This document shows, piece by piece, positions 1 through 8,546 of a stretch of DNA of 64,000 nt (positions within the stretch are counted from its first letter, which is position 1; each line of letters starts with the position of its first letter). Source of the DNA: an uncultured Altererythrobacter sp. (GTDB lineage: Bacteria; Pseudomonadota; Alphaproteobacteria; Sphingomonadales; Sphingomonadaceae); NCBI GenBank assembly GCA_913056125.1, contig CAJXNC010000006.1:62001-126000 (forward strand), written 5' to 3'. Both the position numbers and the translations under genes were made by a program. Under the pieces are notes generated by a model. That model saw only the letters and a program-made list of their open reading frames with translations. It was not told where the DNA came from and did not search any database.

Positions 1-1
1 C

Positions 2-2095
2 TACGAGACGGACGACATGCGGGTGGGCTGGAACGCCGATTTCACCCGCACCGAAGGGCCGGATAGCGATGCGCCCTTCTCGCTTCCCCACCCCTTTTTC
101 GAACGCACCACGCAGACCATCATCCTGCCCGAAGGTTTCACCGCCGAACTGATCGATGGCGAGGAATTCGACGAGGTGGTGGCCAATATCGAATATCGCC
201 GCACGGCCAGCGTCGAGGGCAATGTCTTCACCTCCATGCGCAGCGCACGCAGCATCGCCAATGAGTTCGCGGCGGCGGATGCGCCTGCCTTCGAACAGCG
301 GCTGGGCGAGTTGTGGGCCGAGCACCTGCACCTGAAGCTGCCCGACAATTACCGCATGTCCGAAGCCGATGTGGAGTTTGCCAGTTCCGACGATGGCAAT
401 GGCGAGGACGCCGATTTCTTCAACGATCGCGCCCATGTGGCGATGAACAACCAGCGATACGAAACCGCGATTGCCGATTTCGACCGCGCCATCGCGCTGG
501 AGGACGACAATGTCTGGTATCATGCCAATCGCGGCATGTCGCTGGCCCAGCTCAACCGCTTCGACGAGGCAATCGAAGCATTCGACCGGGCAGATGCCAT
601 TTCCGCCGACAATTACGTTGCGCTGCGCGGACGCGGACTTGTCTTTCTCCGGCAGGGGCAGCCCTACGAAGCACTCGACCTGTTCAACCAGTCCCTGGAG
701 AAGGACCCGGAAAACTCCTGGGCCTTGTTCCACCGTGCAACGGCGAAATTCGGCACGACCGACCTTGAGGGTGCGCTGGAGGATGCCGACGCGGCGATCG
801 CGCTGTTCGAGAATTACTACGACGCCTACAATCTGCGCGTGGCGGCGCTGATGGCTCTCGAACGCAGGGAGGAGGCGCTCGCCTCAGCCGAGGAAATGGC
901 CGAACGCTTCTCCGACAATCCCGTGGCGGTCACGCGCGCGAGCGAATACCTGCTAATGCTGAACGAGGAGGAACGTTCCGCCGAATTGCTCGACCAGTCG
1001 CGCGAATTGGGGAACACGCCGATGGCACTGTATTCCTCGGCCGCGCGCCGGGGCATCGAAGAAACCGAGCTCAAGCTGGCCGAGCTCGACGAGGCGCTGG
1101 AACTCTTTGCCGATTATCTCCCCGCATTGCAGCTGCGCGGCGAAACGCTGTTTATGGAATACCGGCTGGACGAGGCGATGGCCGATGCCGAACGCCTCAT
1201 CGAACTCGCCCCGACCCAGCCGCAGGGCTACGACCTCAAGGCCAAGATCCTCGCCGATGACGATGACGAGGAAGGCGCCGCGCAGGTTGCGGAAGACTTG
1301 CTGGCAGCCATGCCCGACCGGCCCGACGCCTATTTCTACGCCAGCAATATCTATCGCCGGATCGGCAATGAAGAGCGCGCCTCCGAACTGCTCGACCGGC
1401 AGTTGGAACTGGCGCCGGGCAACCGCGCCAATATCGCCTCGCTGATGGCCCGCGCCCAGCAACGCCCCCTGTCCGACATGGAAGGCCGCGAGGAAGATCT
1501 GGAGGCGGCGCTGGAAATCGATCCCGACAATATCAATGCCCTGACCGCTATGGCCGAGCTGCAAATGGGCTTCGGCAATTTCGGCAGCGCGCTGCGGATC
1601 TACAATCGCCTGATCGAGCTGGGCCGGGACCAGGATTTCATGGTCCACAATATGCGGGGGATCGCGCTTGAACGCGCAGGCCGCAGGGCGGATGCTGCGT
1701 CCGCTTTTGATCGTGCGCGCGAACTGGCCACTGACGCCCCGCGGCTCAACAATCTGTGCTGGACCAAGACCCTGCAGAATACCGCGCTCGAGCGTGCGCT
1801 CGAGGAGTGCAATGCTTCACTGGACTTGCAGCATATGAGCGGCACGCTGGACAGCAGGGCGATGACCTATCTGCGCATGGGCGAGCTGGAACTGGCCAAT
1901 GCCGATTTCGACGCAGTGCTTGCGGAATCCGCCTCGGCCCCGACATCGCTCTATGGCCGCGCGATCGTCCGTGCGAAGCTCGGCAATGTCGCGGGGGCGC
2001 AGGACGACGCGGACAGGGCGCGCGAGCTGTGGGACATCGTCGATGGCTTCTTTGGTTATTATAATTTCGACGTGCCCGCCGAAATCGCGCCCTGA
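2..2095 (+). CDS. DUF3857/TPR protein, C-terminal part (5' end outside window)
   Basis: The reading frame is open from base 2, so the true start lies upstream and this is a fragment of a larger protein. The first ~115 residues (beta-rich, with FVLPEGF-like and RR-x-EGNVF-type patterns) resemble the end of the DUF3857/transglutaminase-like module. The remaining ~580 residues are a TPR array of regularly spaced A-x-x-x-Y/F-x-R/K-A-I/L helices, visible from FNDRAHVAMNNQRYETAI onward. Such proteins are usually exported and TPR arrays mediate protein contacts; no specific partner can be named. The gene ends just before the convergent symporter gene. Family assignment is good, function unknown. Confidence 0.75.
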   Translation, partial: YETDDMRVGWNADFTRTEGPDSDAPFSLPHPFFERTTQTIILPEGFTAELIDGEEFDEVVANIEYRRTASVEGNVFTSMRSARSIANEFAAADAPAFEQRLGELWAEHLHLKLPDNYRMSEADVEFASSDDGNGEDADFFNDRAHVAMNNQRYETAIADFDRAIALEDDNVWYHANRGMSLAQLNRFDEAIEAFDRADAISADNYVALRGRGLVFLRQGQPYEALDLFNQSLEKDPENSWALFHRATAKFGTTDLEGALEDADAAIALFENYYDAYNLRVAALMALERREEALASAEEMAERFSDNPVAVTRASEYLLMLNEEERSAELLDQSRELGNTPMALYSSAARRGIEETELKLAELDEALELFADYLPALQLRGETLFMEYRLDEAMADAERLIELAPTQPQGYDLKAKILADDDDEEGAAQVAEDLLAAMPDRPDAYFYASNIYRRIGNEERASELLDRQLELAPGNRANIASLMARAQQRPLSDMEGREEDLEAALEIDPDNINALTAMAELQMGFGNFGSALRIYNRLIELGRDQDFMVHNMRGIALERAGRRADAASAFDRARELATDAPRLNNLCWTKTLQNTALERALEECNASLDLQHMSGTLDSRAMTYLRMGELELANADFDAVLAESASAPTSLYGRAIVRAKLGNVAGAQDDADRARELWDIVDGFFGYYNFDVPAEIAP

Positions 2096-2107
2096 TCGCG
2101 AACCGGT

Positions 2108-3346
2108 TTAGACGTCGATATCGCTCTCGTATTCTTCACGGTCGAGTTCGCCCACCATCACCGCCACGGTGGTGGCAATGGTCGCGTCTGATGTGACATT
2201 GGTGGTGGTGCGCATCATGTCCATGATCCGGTCCACGCCGGCGACAAATGCGATGGTCTCCAGCGGCACACCGACCGAGCTGAACACCAGGGTCATCATG
2301 ATCAGGCCGGTGCCGGGAATGCCCGCTGCGCCGATTGAACCGACCGTCGCGGTGACGGCAACGAGGATATAGTCCCCGAACGTCAGGTCCACGCCGAAGA
2401 TCTGTGCGCCGAACAGGGTCGCAAGGCCGAGATACATTGCCGTGCCGTCCATGTTCACCGTCGCGCCGAGCGAGGCGGTGAAGCTCGACACCGAGCGGCT
2501 GACGCCGAGATTGCTCTGCAGGCAGCGCAGGGTCACCGGCAATGTCGCACTGGATGAAGCGGTGGAATAGGCGACCGCCATGGCATCGACCATACCGCGG
2601 AAGAAATCGGCCAGGTTGAGCTTGGCGACAAGACGGATCAGGCCGACATAGACCACTGCGATCAGGATCAGGCAGCCGACATAGTTGAGCGCCACCAGCT
2701 TGGCGAGCGCGGTCAGTGCCTGCGGGCCGAGCGTGCCGGCGACCCAGGCAATCAGCGCGAAAACGCCGAAAGGGGTCAGCTCCATCACCAGTGCGGTGAC
2801 CTTCTGCATCACGATGGAGCCGCTATCGAAGATCCTTGCGATGGGCGTTCCCTCGTCCTTGGCCATCAAGATGCCGATGCCAATCAGCAGCGAGAAGACG
2901 ATCAGCGGCAGCACCGCGCCATCGGCCATGACCTGCACCGGGCTCGACGGCACGGTGGCGACGATCATGTCGGTCCAGCTGGTGAAGTTGCTTTGCGGGA
3001 CATCGCCCAGCTCGATGGCCGAGGTGTCGAGGCCGCTGCCCGGCTGGAAGAAGGTGCCCAGCGCCAGGCCAATCCACACGGCGATCTGCCCGGTAATGAT
3101 GAAGAGCAGGATCGCTCTGCCGCCGACCGCGCCGAGCTTGCGCAGGTCTCCGATGGCGGTGACACCCGAAACGAGGCTGAAGAAAATCAGCGGCACGACC
3201 AGCATCTTGATGGCGGCGATGAAGAAGTCGCCGATCCACTTGATCTGCGCGGCTTCGGGTCCCCAGAGCAGGCCGGTTGCGACGCCAAGCACCAGCGCCC
3301 CGAGCACGCGTTGCCATAATGGAATGGCGAACCAGAAGCGCAGCAT
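2108..3346 (-). CDS. Dicarboxylate/amino acid:cation symporter (DctA/GltP family)
   Basis: A 412-residue polytopic inner-membrane protein. It carries the hallmarks of the sodium/proton:dicarboxylate (glutamate transporter) fold: the serine-rich hairpin TASSSATLPVT (about residue 265), the NMDGTAMYL motif (about residue 298) that forms part of the cation site, and a late AAGIPGTG re-entrant loop. Length (412) is normal for the family. It should import C4-dicarboxylates or acidic amino acids with H+ or Na+; the sequence does not tell which. It is followed on the same strand by nothing close and preceded by dapE-side genes, with 18 bases to dapE, so co-transcription downstream of dapE is possible. 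Confidence 0.88.
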   Translation of the reverse strand: MLRFWFAIPLWQRVLGALVLGVATGLLWGPEAAQIKWIGDFFIAAIKMLVVPLIFFSLVSGVTAIGDLRKLGAVGGRAILLFIITGQIAVWIGLALGTFFQPGSGLDTSAIELGDVPQSNFTSWTDMIVATVPSSPVQVMADGAVLPLIVFSLLIGIGILMAKDEGTPIARIFDSGSIVMQKVTALVMELTPFGVFALIAWVAGTLGPQALTALAKLVALNYVGCLILIAVVYVGLIRLVAKLNLADFFRGMVDAMAVAYSTASSSATLPVTLRCLQSNLGVSRSVSSFTASLGATVNMDGTAMYLGLATLFGAQIFGVDLTFGDYILVAVTATVGSIGAAGIPGTGLIMMTLVFSSVGVPLETIAFVAGVDRIMDMMRTTTNVTSDATIATTVAVMVGELDREEYESDIDV

Positions 3347-3364
3347 GGAAATCCCCTCGAAGGT

Positions 3365-4504
3365 CTAGGCGGCGAGCGCCGCGATCACGATCCTCCGGTA
3401 GATTGCCGTCAGCGTGGCAAGGTCGTCAACCGCCACGGCCTCATCGGTCTTGTGCATGGTCGCATTGACGAGGCCGAATTCTATCACCGGGCACAGATCC
3501 TTGAGGAAGCGCGCATCCGAAGTCCCGCCGCTTGTCGAAGCTTCCGGCACGATCCCGGTCTCGGCCTCCACCGCATCGGCGATGATCCGGGAGAAAGCGC
3601 CCGGCGGGGTGAGGAAGGGTTCGCCCGAGATCACCGGACGCGCCCTGCCGCCATGTTTCTCGGCAATCTCGGTCACCTTCTGTGCCAGCTCGGTTCCGCT
3701 GTGCAGATCGTTGAAGCGGATCGAGATGCGCGCCCGCGCCATGCCTGGGATGACGTTATGCGCCTTGTTGAGCACGTTGAATTCGGTGATCTCGAGATTG
3801 CTCGGCTGGAACCAGTCAGTGCCCTCGTCGAGCTTGAGCGCGTCGAGTTCCGCGAGGATCGCGACCATGGCCGGCATGGGGTTCTTGGCGAGATGCGGAT
3901 AGGCGACATGCCCTTGAATTCCCTCGACTTCCAGCCAGATATTGACCGATCCCCGGCGCCCGATCTTCATCATGTCGCCGAGGCGCTTCACGCTGGTCGG
4001 CTCGCCCACCAGGCACAAATCGGGGATGTCTTCGCACTCCCTTATATGGTCAATCAGTGCGCGCGTACCATGCAGCGCCGGACCTTCCTCGTCACCGGTG
4101 ATGATGAAGCTGACCGTCCCCGCCTCTGCCGGGACATCGGCAATCGCCGCGACCATGCAGGCCACCGAGCCCTTCATGTCCACAGCCCCGCGCCCATAGA
4201 GCAGCTCGCCGCGGATCTCCGGTTCGAAGGCTTCGCTTAGCCAGCCTTCGCCCGGAGGCACGACATCGACATGGCCGGCATAGGCAAAGTGCTTTGAGCC
4301 TTCGGGACCGCGGCGAATGGCGAAGAGGTTTTCGACCGGTTCCTCGTCCGATCCCTCCGGCCCATCGCCGCGCATGAAGCGGTGCACGTCGAAACCGAGC
4401 GGTTCGAGCATGGCCTCCAGCGCATCGAACACCGGGCCACGCGCCGGGGTCACGCTTTCGCAGGCGATCAATTGCCTGGAGAGGGAGAGCGGGTCGTGGG
4501 TCAC
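3365..4504 (-). CDS. dapE: Succinyl-diaminopimelate desuccinylase
   Basis: A 379-residue M20-family zinc hydrolase that cleaves N-succinyl-LL-diaminopimelate in the lysine/peptidoglycan precursor pathway in the cytoplasm. Metal and catalytic residues are visible: AGHVDVVPPG (His, Asp), GRGAVDMKGS (bridging Asp), TGDEEGPA (catalytic Glu pair), VGEPTS and the C-terminal MHKTDE His. I place the start at a GTG (4504), because it gives the family-typical VTHDPLSL N terminus and length and overlaps the upstream GST stop in a GTGA junction. A longer upstream frame exists but would lie inside the GST gene. Translational coupling to the GST gene is likely. Confidence 0.92.
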   Translation of the reverse strand: MTHDPLSLSRQLIACESVTPARGPVFDALEAMLEPLGFDVHRFMRGDGPEGSDEEPVENLFAIRRGPEGSKHFAYAGHVDVVPPGEGWLSEAFEPEIRGELLYGRGAVDMKGSVACMVAAIADVPAEAGTVSFIITGDEEGPALHGTRALIDHIRECEDIPDLCLVGEPTSVKRLGDMMKIGRRGSVNIWLEVEGIQGHVAYPHLAKNPMPAMVAILAELDALKLDEGTDWFQPSNLEITEFNVLNKAHNVIPGMARARISIRFNDLHSGTELAQKVTEIAEKHGGRARPVISGEPFLTPPGAFSRIIADAVEAETGIVPEASTSGGTSDARFLKDLCPVIEFGLVNATMHKTDEAVAVDDLATLTAIYRRIVIAALAA

Positions 4505-5166
4505 GCGTCCTCGGTCACTTCGAATTGCGAAATGGTCCACTCCTCTGCTTCCGAGGCAGCGATCCATTCCTGCATCCAGTCATGTTCCCAGATCGCCTGC
4601 ACATAGGCTTGGGCAAAACCGGGCACACCCACGCCATAGGTGATGAAGCGGCTGACCACGGGGGCATAGAAGATATCGGCCGCGCTGAACGTGCCGAACA
4701 GGAAAGGCCCGCCCTTGCCATAGCGGGCCCGCGCTTCGGCCCACAGGCCAAGGATGCGGACAATGTCCTGCTTGGTCTCCTCGGTCAGTTCGATCGCTGA
4801 CTTGCGGCGGATGTTCATCGGGCATTGGCGGCGCAAAGGCAGGTAGGATGAGTGCATTTCGGCAACCATGGAGCGCGCCATGCCACGCGCCTCGTCCTGC
4901 TTGGGCCAGAAACGGTCGCGCCCGACCTTATCGCCGAGATATTCCATGATTGCGAGGCTGTCCCAGATGACTACATCGCCATCCCACAGCACCGGAACCT
5001 TGCCACCCGAAGGCTGGAACTCGCCCTGCTGGCGCTTCGCCTCTTCCCAGTCCTCGCCATAGAGGGGGACCGTCAATTCCTCGAAATGAAGGCCCGATTG
5101 CTTGGCCGCCAGCCAGCCGCGCAGCGACCAGCTCGAATAGTTCTTGTTGCCGATGATCAGCTTCAC
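4501..5166 (-). CDS. Glutathione S-transferase family protein
   Basis: A 221-residue cytoplasmic GST-like protein. The N terminus (KLIIGNKNYSSWSLRGW) is the thioredoxin-fold GSH-binding half, with the Ser of NYSSWS in the usual activating position. GKVPVLWDGD carries the cis-Pro, and the all-helical C-terminal half follows. The GTG at 5166 is chosen as start because it is preceded by an AGGGG ribosome-binding site seven bases away and begins exactly at the conserved domain; an upstream ATG would add an unlikely basic leader. It overlaps dapE by four bases, an unusual pairing with lysine biosynthesis. Substrate unknown. Confidence 0.82.
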   Translation of the reverse strand: MKLIIGNKNYSSWSLRGWLAAKQSGLHFEELTVPLYGEDWEEAKRQQGEFQPSGGKVPVLWDGDVVIWDSLAIMEYLGDKVGRDRFWPKQDEARGMARSMVAEMHSSYLPLRRQCPMNIRRKSAIELTEETKQDIVRILGLWAEARARYGKGGPFLFGTFSAADIFYAPVVSRFITYGVGVPGFAQAYVQAIWEHDWMQEWIAASEAEEWTISQFEVTEDA

Positions 5167-5277
5167 GCAAAAGCCCCTGACTGCATTGCGCGAAGACCTA
5201 GGCATGCATGCAGGAACTGTCGAGTATGAACAGCAATGCAGGGGAAGAGCAGCCCGTACGGGTGCGGTAAGACCGTG

Positions 5278-5337
5278 TTAACCAATCCCCTTAAAGGTTA
5301 CGAATGAAACCGGCCGTGTCAGAGGTTTGTTAACCAT
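5278..5337 (+). promoter_or_regulatory. TTAACC half-sites upstream of CHASE2-EAL gene
   Basis: Two TTAACCA-type half-sites (TTAACCAA at 5278 and TTAACCAT at 5330) lie 70-130 bases before the CHASE2-EAL start; a third TTAACC is at 7738 before the microprotein gene. TTAACCAT resembles the CtrA half-site of alphaproteobacteria. Full TTAA-N7-TTAA spacing is absent (nearest is N9), so binding is a guess. Confidence 0.35.
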
Positions 5338-5405
5338 CGAAAGGGTAAGAAATCGCGTCGCACCCGGCAATTCAGCCGGAAAATGGTGAACGGGGTTTCG
5401 GGCGC

Positions 5406-7718
5406 ATGCCGTCAAGCAAGGAACGCAACAGCGCGAGCGAGCGGATAAGGCATGCCTTCTGGGCAGGCCTGATCGCACTCGGCCTGTCGTTCATCACCAT
5501 CCTCGAACCCCTCGACCAACTTACTTTCGTAACCCAGTCGCGTATCGCCTCCTTCGAAGCCTCTGGCGATATCGTCTATGTAGGTGCGAGCGAAGACCTG
5601 ACCGACGCCCGATATCCGGATCGCCGGATCGACCTCGCGCAGACACTCAACACATTGCACGAAGCAGGGGCGGACCGTGTCTATCTCGACATGGTGTTCG
5701 ACCGCCAAGCTACGCCCGAAGCCGATGACGCGCTGAACACCGCCCTGCGTCGGTTCGGTGAGAATGCCTTCCTTGTCCGCAGCCTGGAAACCGGACTGAA
5801 TGGCGAAGACCAGTTCGAACGATCGGTTGCCTCAATCGGCGCCGGCGTATCGGATGTGGGCCGGAACAGGTGGCAGAACTATCTCGGCTACACCTGGGCC
5901 ATGCCCTACATTGTGTCCTTCCGCGACGAGCAATTGCCGAGCCTGCCAGCATCGATGGCAGGGAGACTTGTCCCAACCGACGAGCAGTTCCCGATCAGCT
6001 ACAGCTTCGATCTGGGGAGTATCCCTTCATACCGCTTCACCGATCTCCGCGCGTTCGACAGCGATCGCGCGCGTGCTGCGCTGTCAGGCAAGACCGTAAT
6101 CTTCGGGATCGTCAATCGCGCCGATGCGAATGCGCCGAATATTCCGGGCCATATCGAGGTGCCACCCTCCATGGTGGACATCTTCGCGGCAGAAACGCTG
6201 ATGGCGGGTCACACACAAATCGTAGGCGGAATAACGGTCCTCTTTGCAATCCTCGCGATTTTGAGCCTCGTAGGCCAGGCCCCCACGCCTTGGGTACGCC
6301 ATAGTGGCTATGGATTGCTGGTACTCGGGCTTGCGATATCCGTAGTTGTAACCGCCGAGTTGGGGATGAAGATCAGCGTTGCAGGCGCCTACGCCTTGCT
6401 GTTCGTCTATGGAGCTTTTCGCGCACGCTCAAGGTGGCGCACAAGTTTCCGGCTGGTCGACGCGGATACCGGACTGCCCACCTTCGCGGCGCTTGAGACG
6501 GACAAGGACGTTGCCGAGACTGTGCCGACCATCATCGTGGCGCGCATCCATCGCTTCGAGGAAGTGCGCAAGACGCTGCCGGTAGAGCTGCACTCTGAAT
6601 ATCTCATGCGTATTATCGGGCGCCTCAAGGCGGCCAAGAAGGACGCGACCATTTATGTCGGGCCCGGCCATCTCATCGCGTGGACCTTCCCCGAAAAAGA
6701 ACCTGCACTGATCAAGGAACACCTTGAGGGCCTGAGGGCCCTGTTCTCGTCCCCGCTGCTGGTGGGCGAGAACCAGGTCGATGTCGGCATTACCTTCGGG
6801 GTCGACATCACGCCCAGCCCCAACGTCGTGCGCCGTCTGGCAGGTGCAGTGGAAGCGGCGGAACGTACGAACGAGACATATGATCCGATCGCCATTGCCG
6901 AACTGGCGAGCGATGAGGACCTGATCTGGAACATCTCGCTCCAGGCCCGCATCGACTCCGCCCTCGCCAATGGCGAGATCTACCTGATCTACCAGCCCAA
7001 GATCCTGGTGCAGACCGGAGAACTTGTCGGCGTCGAGGCGCTGGTGCGCTGGCGTGATCCCAAGCGCGGCCTGATCCCGCCCGACCACTTTATCCGCCAG
7101 TGCGAGAACGCCGGCCGAATGAGCCATTTGACCCGCCATGTGCTCGCCGAAGCCTGCCGTGCCGGTAATGCCTTCGAGGACCACGGCATCAAGGTTCCCG
7201 TTGCGGTCAATATCTCGGCCACCCTGGTCCATGAGCGCGATATCGTGAACATGGTGCGCGAGGTCCTGGCAGAAACCTGTTTCGATCCGCACCTGCTCAC
7301 GCTCGAGATCACCGAGACGTATCGTATCTCCAATTTCGAATGCGCGTCGGAGATCCTCGGCGAACTTGCGGACCTTGGCCCCAAGATCTCGATGGACGAT
7401 TTCGGGGTCGGCGCAGCCAGTCTTGAAGCGCTGCAGCGCCTGCCCTTCTCCGAACTCAAGATCGACCGCATCTTCACCCAGGCGATGAAGGATGACGAGA
7501 AGTCCGCTGGTATCGTCCGCAGCGTCCTACAACTCGGAAAAGAACTGCGAATCATAGTGGTGGCAGAGGGCGTCGAAGACGAATCAACGTTAACCCTATT
7601 GCGTGATTCGGGGTGCCTCGTGGCCCAAGGATTTGGTATTTCGCGTCCCGCCCCATTTGATGAAATCGTGGATTTTCAGAGAGTTAGGAAAAGCGGCCTC
7701 TTAACAAAGATGGTTTAA
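5406..7718 (+). CDS. CHASE2 - degenerate GGDEF - EAL membrane protein (c-di-GMP phosphodiesterase)
   Basis: A 770-residue protein with a single N-terminal membrane helix (~17-36), a periplasmic CHASE2 sensory domain (~40-275, with the VYLDMVFDR signature), a cluster of membrane helices (~277-345), a GGDEF-fold domain (~350-500) and a C-terminal EAL domain (~515-755). The GGDEF motif is replaced by a GPGHL-like sequence, so it is not expected to make c-di-GMP. The EAL domain keeps VEALVRW, the N of NIS, LEITET, MDDFGVG, ELKIDR and EGVE, so hydrolysis of c-di-GMP is plausible. A CHASE2 head also occurs on the cyclase at 42,152. Ligand unknown. Confidence 0.88.
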   Translation: MPSSKERNSASERIRHAFWAGLIALGLSFITILEPLDQLTFVTQSRIASFEASGDIVYVGASEDLTDARYPDRRIDLAQTLNTLHEAGADRVYLDMVFDRQATPEADDALNTALRRFGENAFLVRSLETGLNGEDQFERSVASIGAGVSDVGRNRWQNYLGYTWAMPYIVSFRDEQLPSLPASMAGRLVPTDEQFPISYSFDLGSIPSYRFTDLRAFDSDRARAALSGKTVIFGIVNRADANAPNIPGHIEVPPSMVDIFAAETLMAGHTQIVGGITVLFAILAILSLVGQAPTPWVRHSGYGLLVLGLAISVVVTAELGMKISVAGAYALLFVYGAFRARSRWRTSFRLVDADTGLPTFAALETDKDVAETVPTIIVARIHRFEEVRKTLPVELHSEYLMRIIGRLKAAKKDATIYVGPGHLIAWTFPEKEPALIKEHLEGLRALFSSPLLVGENQVDVGITFGVDITPSPNVVRRLAGAVEAAERTNETYDPIAIAELASDEDLIWNISLQARIDSALANGEIYLIYQPKILVQTGELVGVEALVRWRDPKRGLIPPDHFIRQCENAGRMSHLTRHVLAEACRAGNAFEDHGIKVPVAVNISATLVHERDIVNMVREVLAETCFDPHLLTLEITETYRISNFECASEILGELADLGPKISMDDFGVGAASLEALQRLPFSELKIDRIFTQAMKDDEKSAGIVRSVLQLGKELRIIVVAEGVEDESTLTLLRDSGCLVAQGFGISRPAPFDEIVDFQRVRKSGLLTKMV

Positions 7719-7776
7719 ACTTTACAAATACAAATGGTTAACCCATATGAGTGTCATCCAAGCAAGGAGACGCACA

Positions 7777-7824
7777 ATGGGTGGCAGCATTTGGGATTGG
7801 CTTTTCGGCGGACGCCGCGGCTAA
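7777..7824 (+). CDS. Probable 15-residue microprotein MGGSIWDWLFGGRRG
   Basis: A 16-codon ORF with an almost ideal ribosome-binding site AAGGAGA (7764-7770) six bases before ATG, followed 22 bases after the stop by a strong intrinsic terminator. The peptide is amphipathic/hydrophobic (IWDWLF) with a Gly-rich basic tail, suggesting membrane association. A weak TTTACA (7721) and a TTAACC half-site lie upstream. The compact unit (leader, SD, ORF, terminator) argues for a real small gene, or for a small RNA with a coding part. No homologue is known to me. Confidence 0.6.
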   Translation: MGGSIWDWLFGGRRG

Positions 7825-7846
7825 TCATACACAAAACGAGTTAGAG

Positions 7847-7873
7847 AAAGGGCGCCTTCGGGCGCCCTTTTTT
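7847..7873 (+). terminator. Intrinsic terminator, GGGCGCC-TTCG-GGCGCCC plus T tract
   Basis: Perfect 7-bp GC stem (7850-7856 with 7861-7867) closed by a TTCG tetraloop, extended by AAA/TTT and followed by six T residues. The upstream A run makes it potentially bidirectional, so it may also end engB transcription coming from the other side. Confidence 0.88.
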
Positions 7874-7904
7874 CTTGCCCGGAACATGCCGCGCAGCGGC
7901 TATT

Positions 7905-8546
7905 TCAAGACCTGATATCGGCCAGTACAGCAGCGCGCAGTTCGTCGATCCCGAACTTCTTTTCCGACGAGGTGACGTGGATCACCGGATAGGCCGCGGG
8001 ATGCTTCCGCGCCTCCGCCTCGACTTCAATCCTGACCTTTTCGAGCTCGCTTGCCTTGATCTTGTCGGCCTTTGTCAGCACCAGCCGGTAGCCCACCGCC
8101 GCCTCGTCGAGCATGGTCATCATGTCTCGGTCGACCGGCTTGATACCGTGACGCGAATCAATCAGCACCAGCGTTCGTTTCAGGACTGGCCGGCCGCGCA
8201 GATAGGTGCGCACCAGCGCGCGCCATTTCTCGACCACCTTAACCGGCGCCTTGGCAAAGCCGTAGCCCGGCATGTCGACCAGCCGGAATTGCGTCGGTTC
8301 GCCCACTTCAAAGAAATTGAGCTCCTGCGTGCGCCCGGGCGTGACCGAGGTGCGCGCGATCGAGCGCCGACCCGTCAACGCATTGAGCAGCGAGCTCTTG
8401 CCGACATTGGATCGTCCGCAAAACGCCACTTCCGGGAAATCGGCATCGGGCAAGAACTGGAGCTGAGGCGCCGACAGCAGGAAGTCGACGCGGCCCGAAA
8501 ACAGCCGTGCCGCCTCTTGCGCCAGTTCTTCCTCCTCCGGCGTCAC
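7905..8546 (-). CDS. engB: Ribosome biogenesis GTPase EngB/YihA/YsxC
   Basis: A 213-residue TrmE-Era-family GTPase needed for large-subunit assembly. The G motifs are all visible: GRSNVGKSS (G1), a Thr-containing switch I (SVTPGRTQ), DMPGYG (G3), TKAD (G4) and SSEKK (G5). The start is taken at GTG 8546, giving an N terminus V-TPEEEEL and a four-base GTGA overlap with the end of yidC. The open frame continues upstream but only as an out-of-frame shadow of yidC. It is the last gene of the rpmH-rnpA-yidD-yidC-engB block. The argB gene that I would expect next in related genomes is not here. Confidence 0.95.
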   Translation of the reverse strand: MTPEEEELAQEAARLFSGRVDFLLSAPQLQFLPDADFPEVAFCGRSNVGKSSLLNALTGRRSIARTSVTPGRTQELNFFEVGEPTQFRLVDMPGYGFAKAPVKVVEKWRALVRTYLRGRPVLKRTLVLIDSRHGIKPVDRDMMTMLDEAAVGYRLVLTKADKIKASELEKVRIEVEAEARKHPAAYPVIHVTSSEKKFGIDELRAAVLADIRS

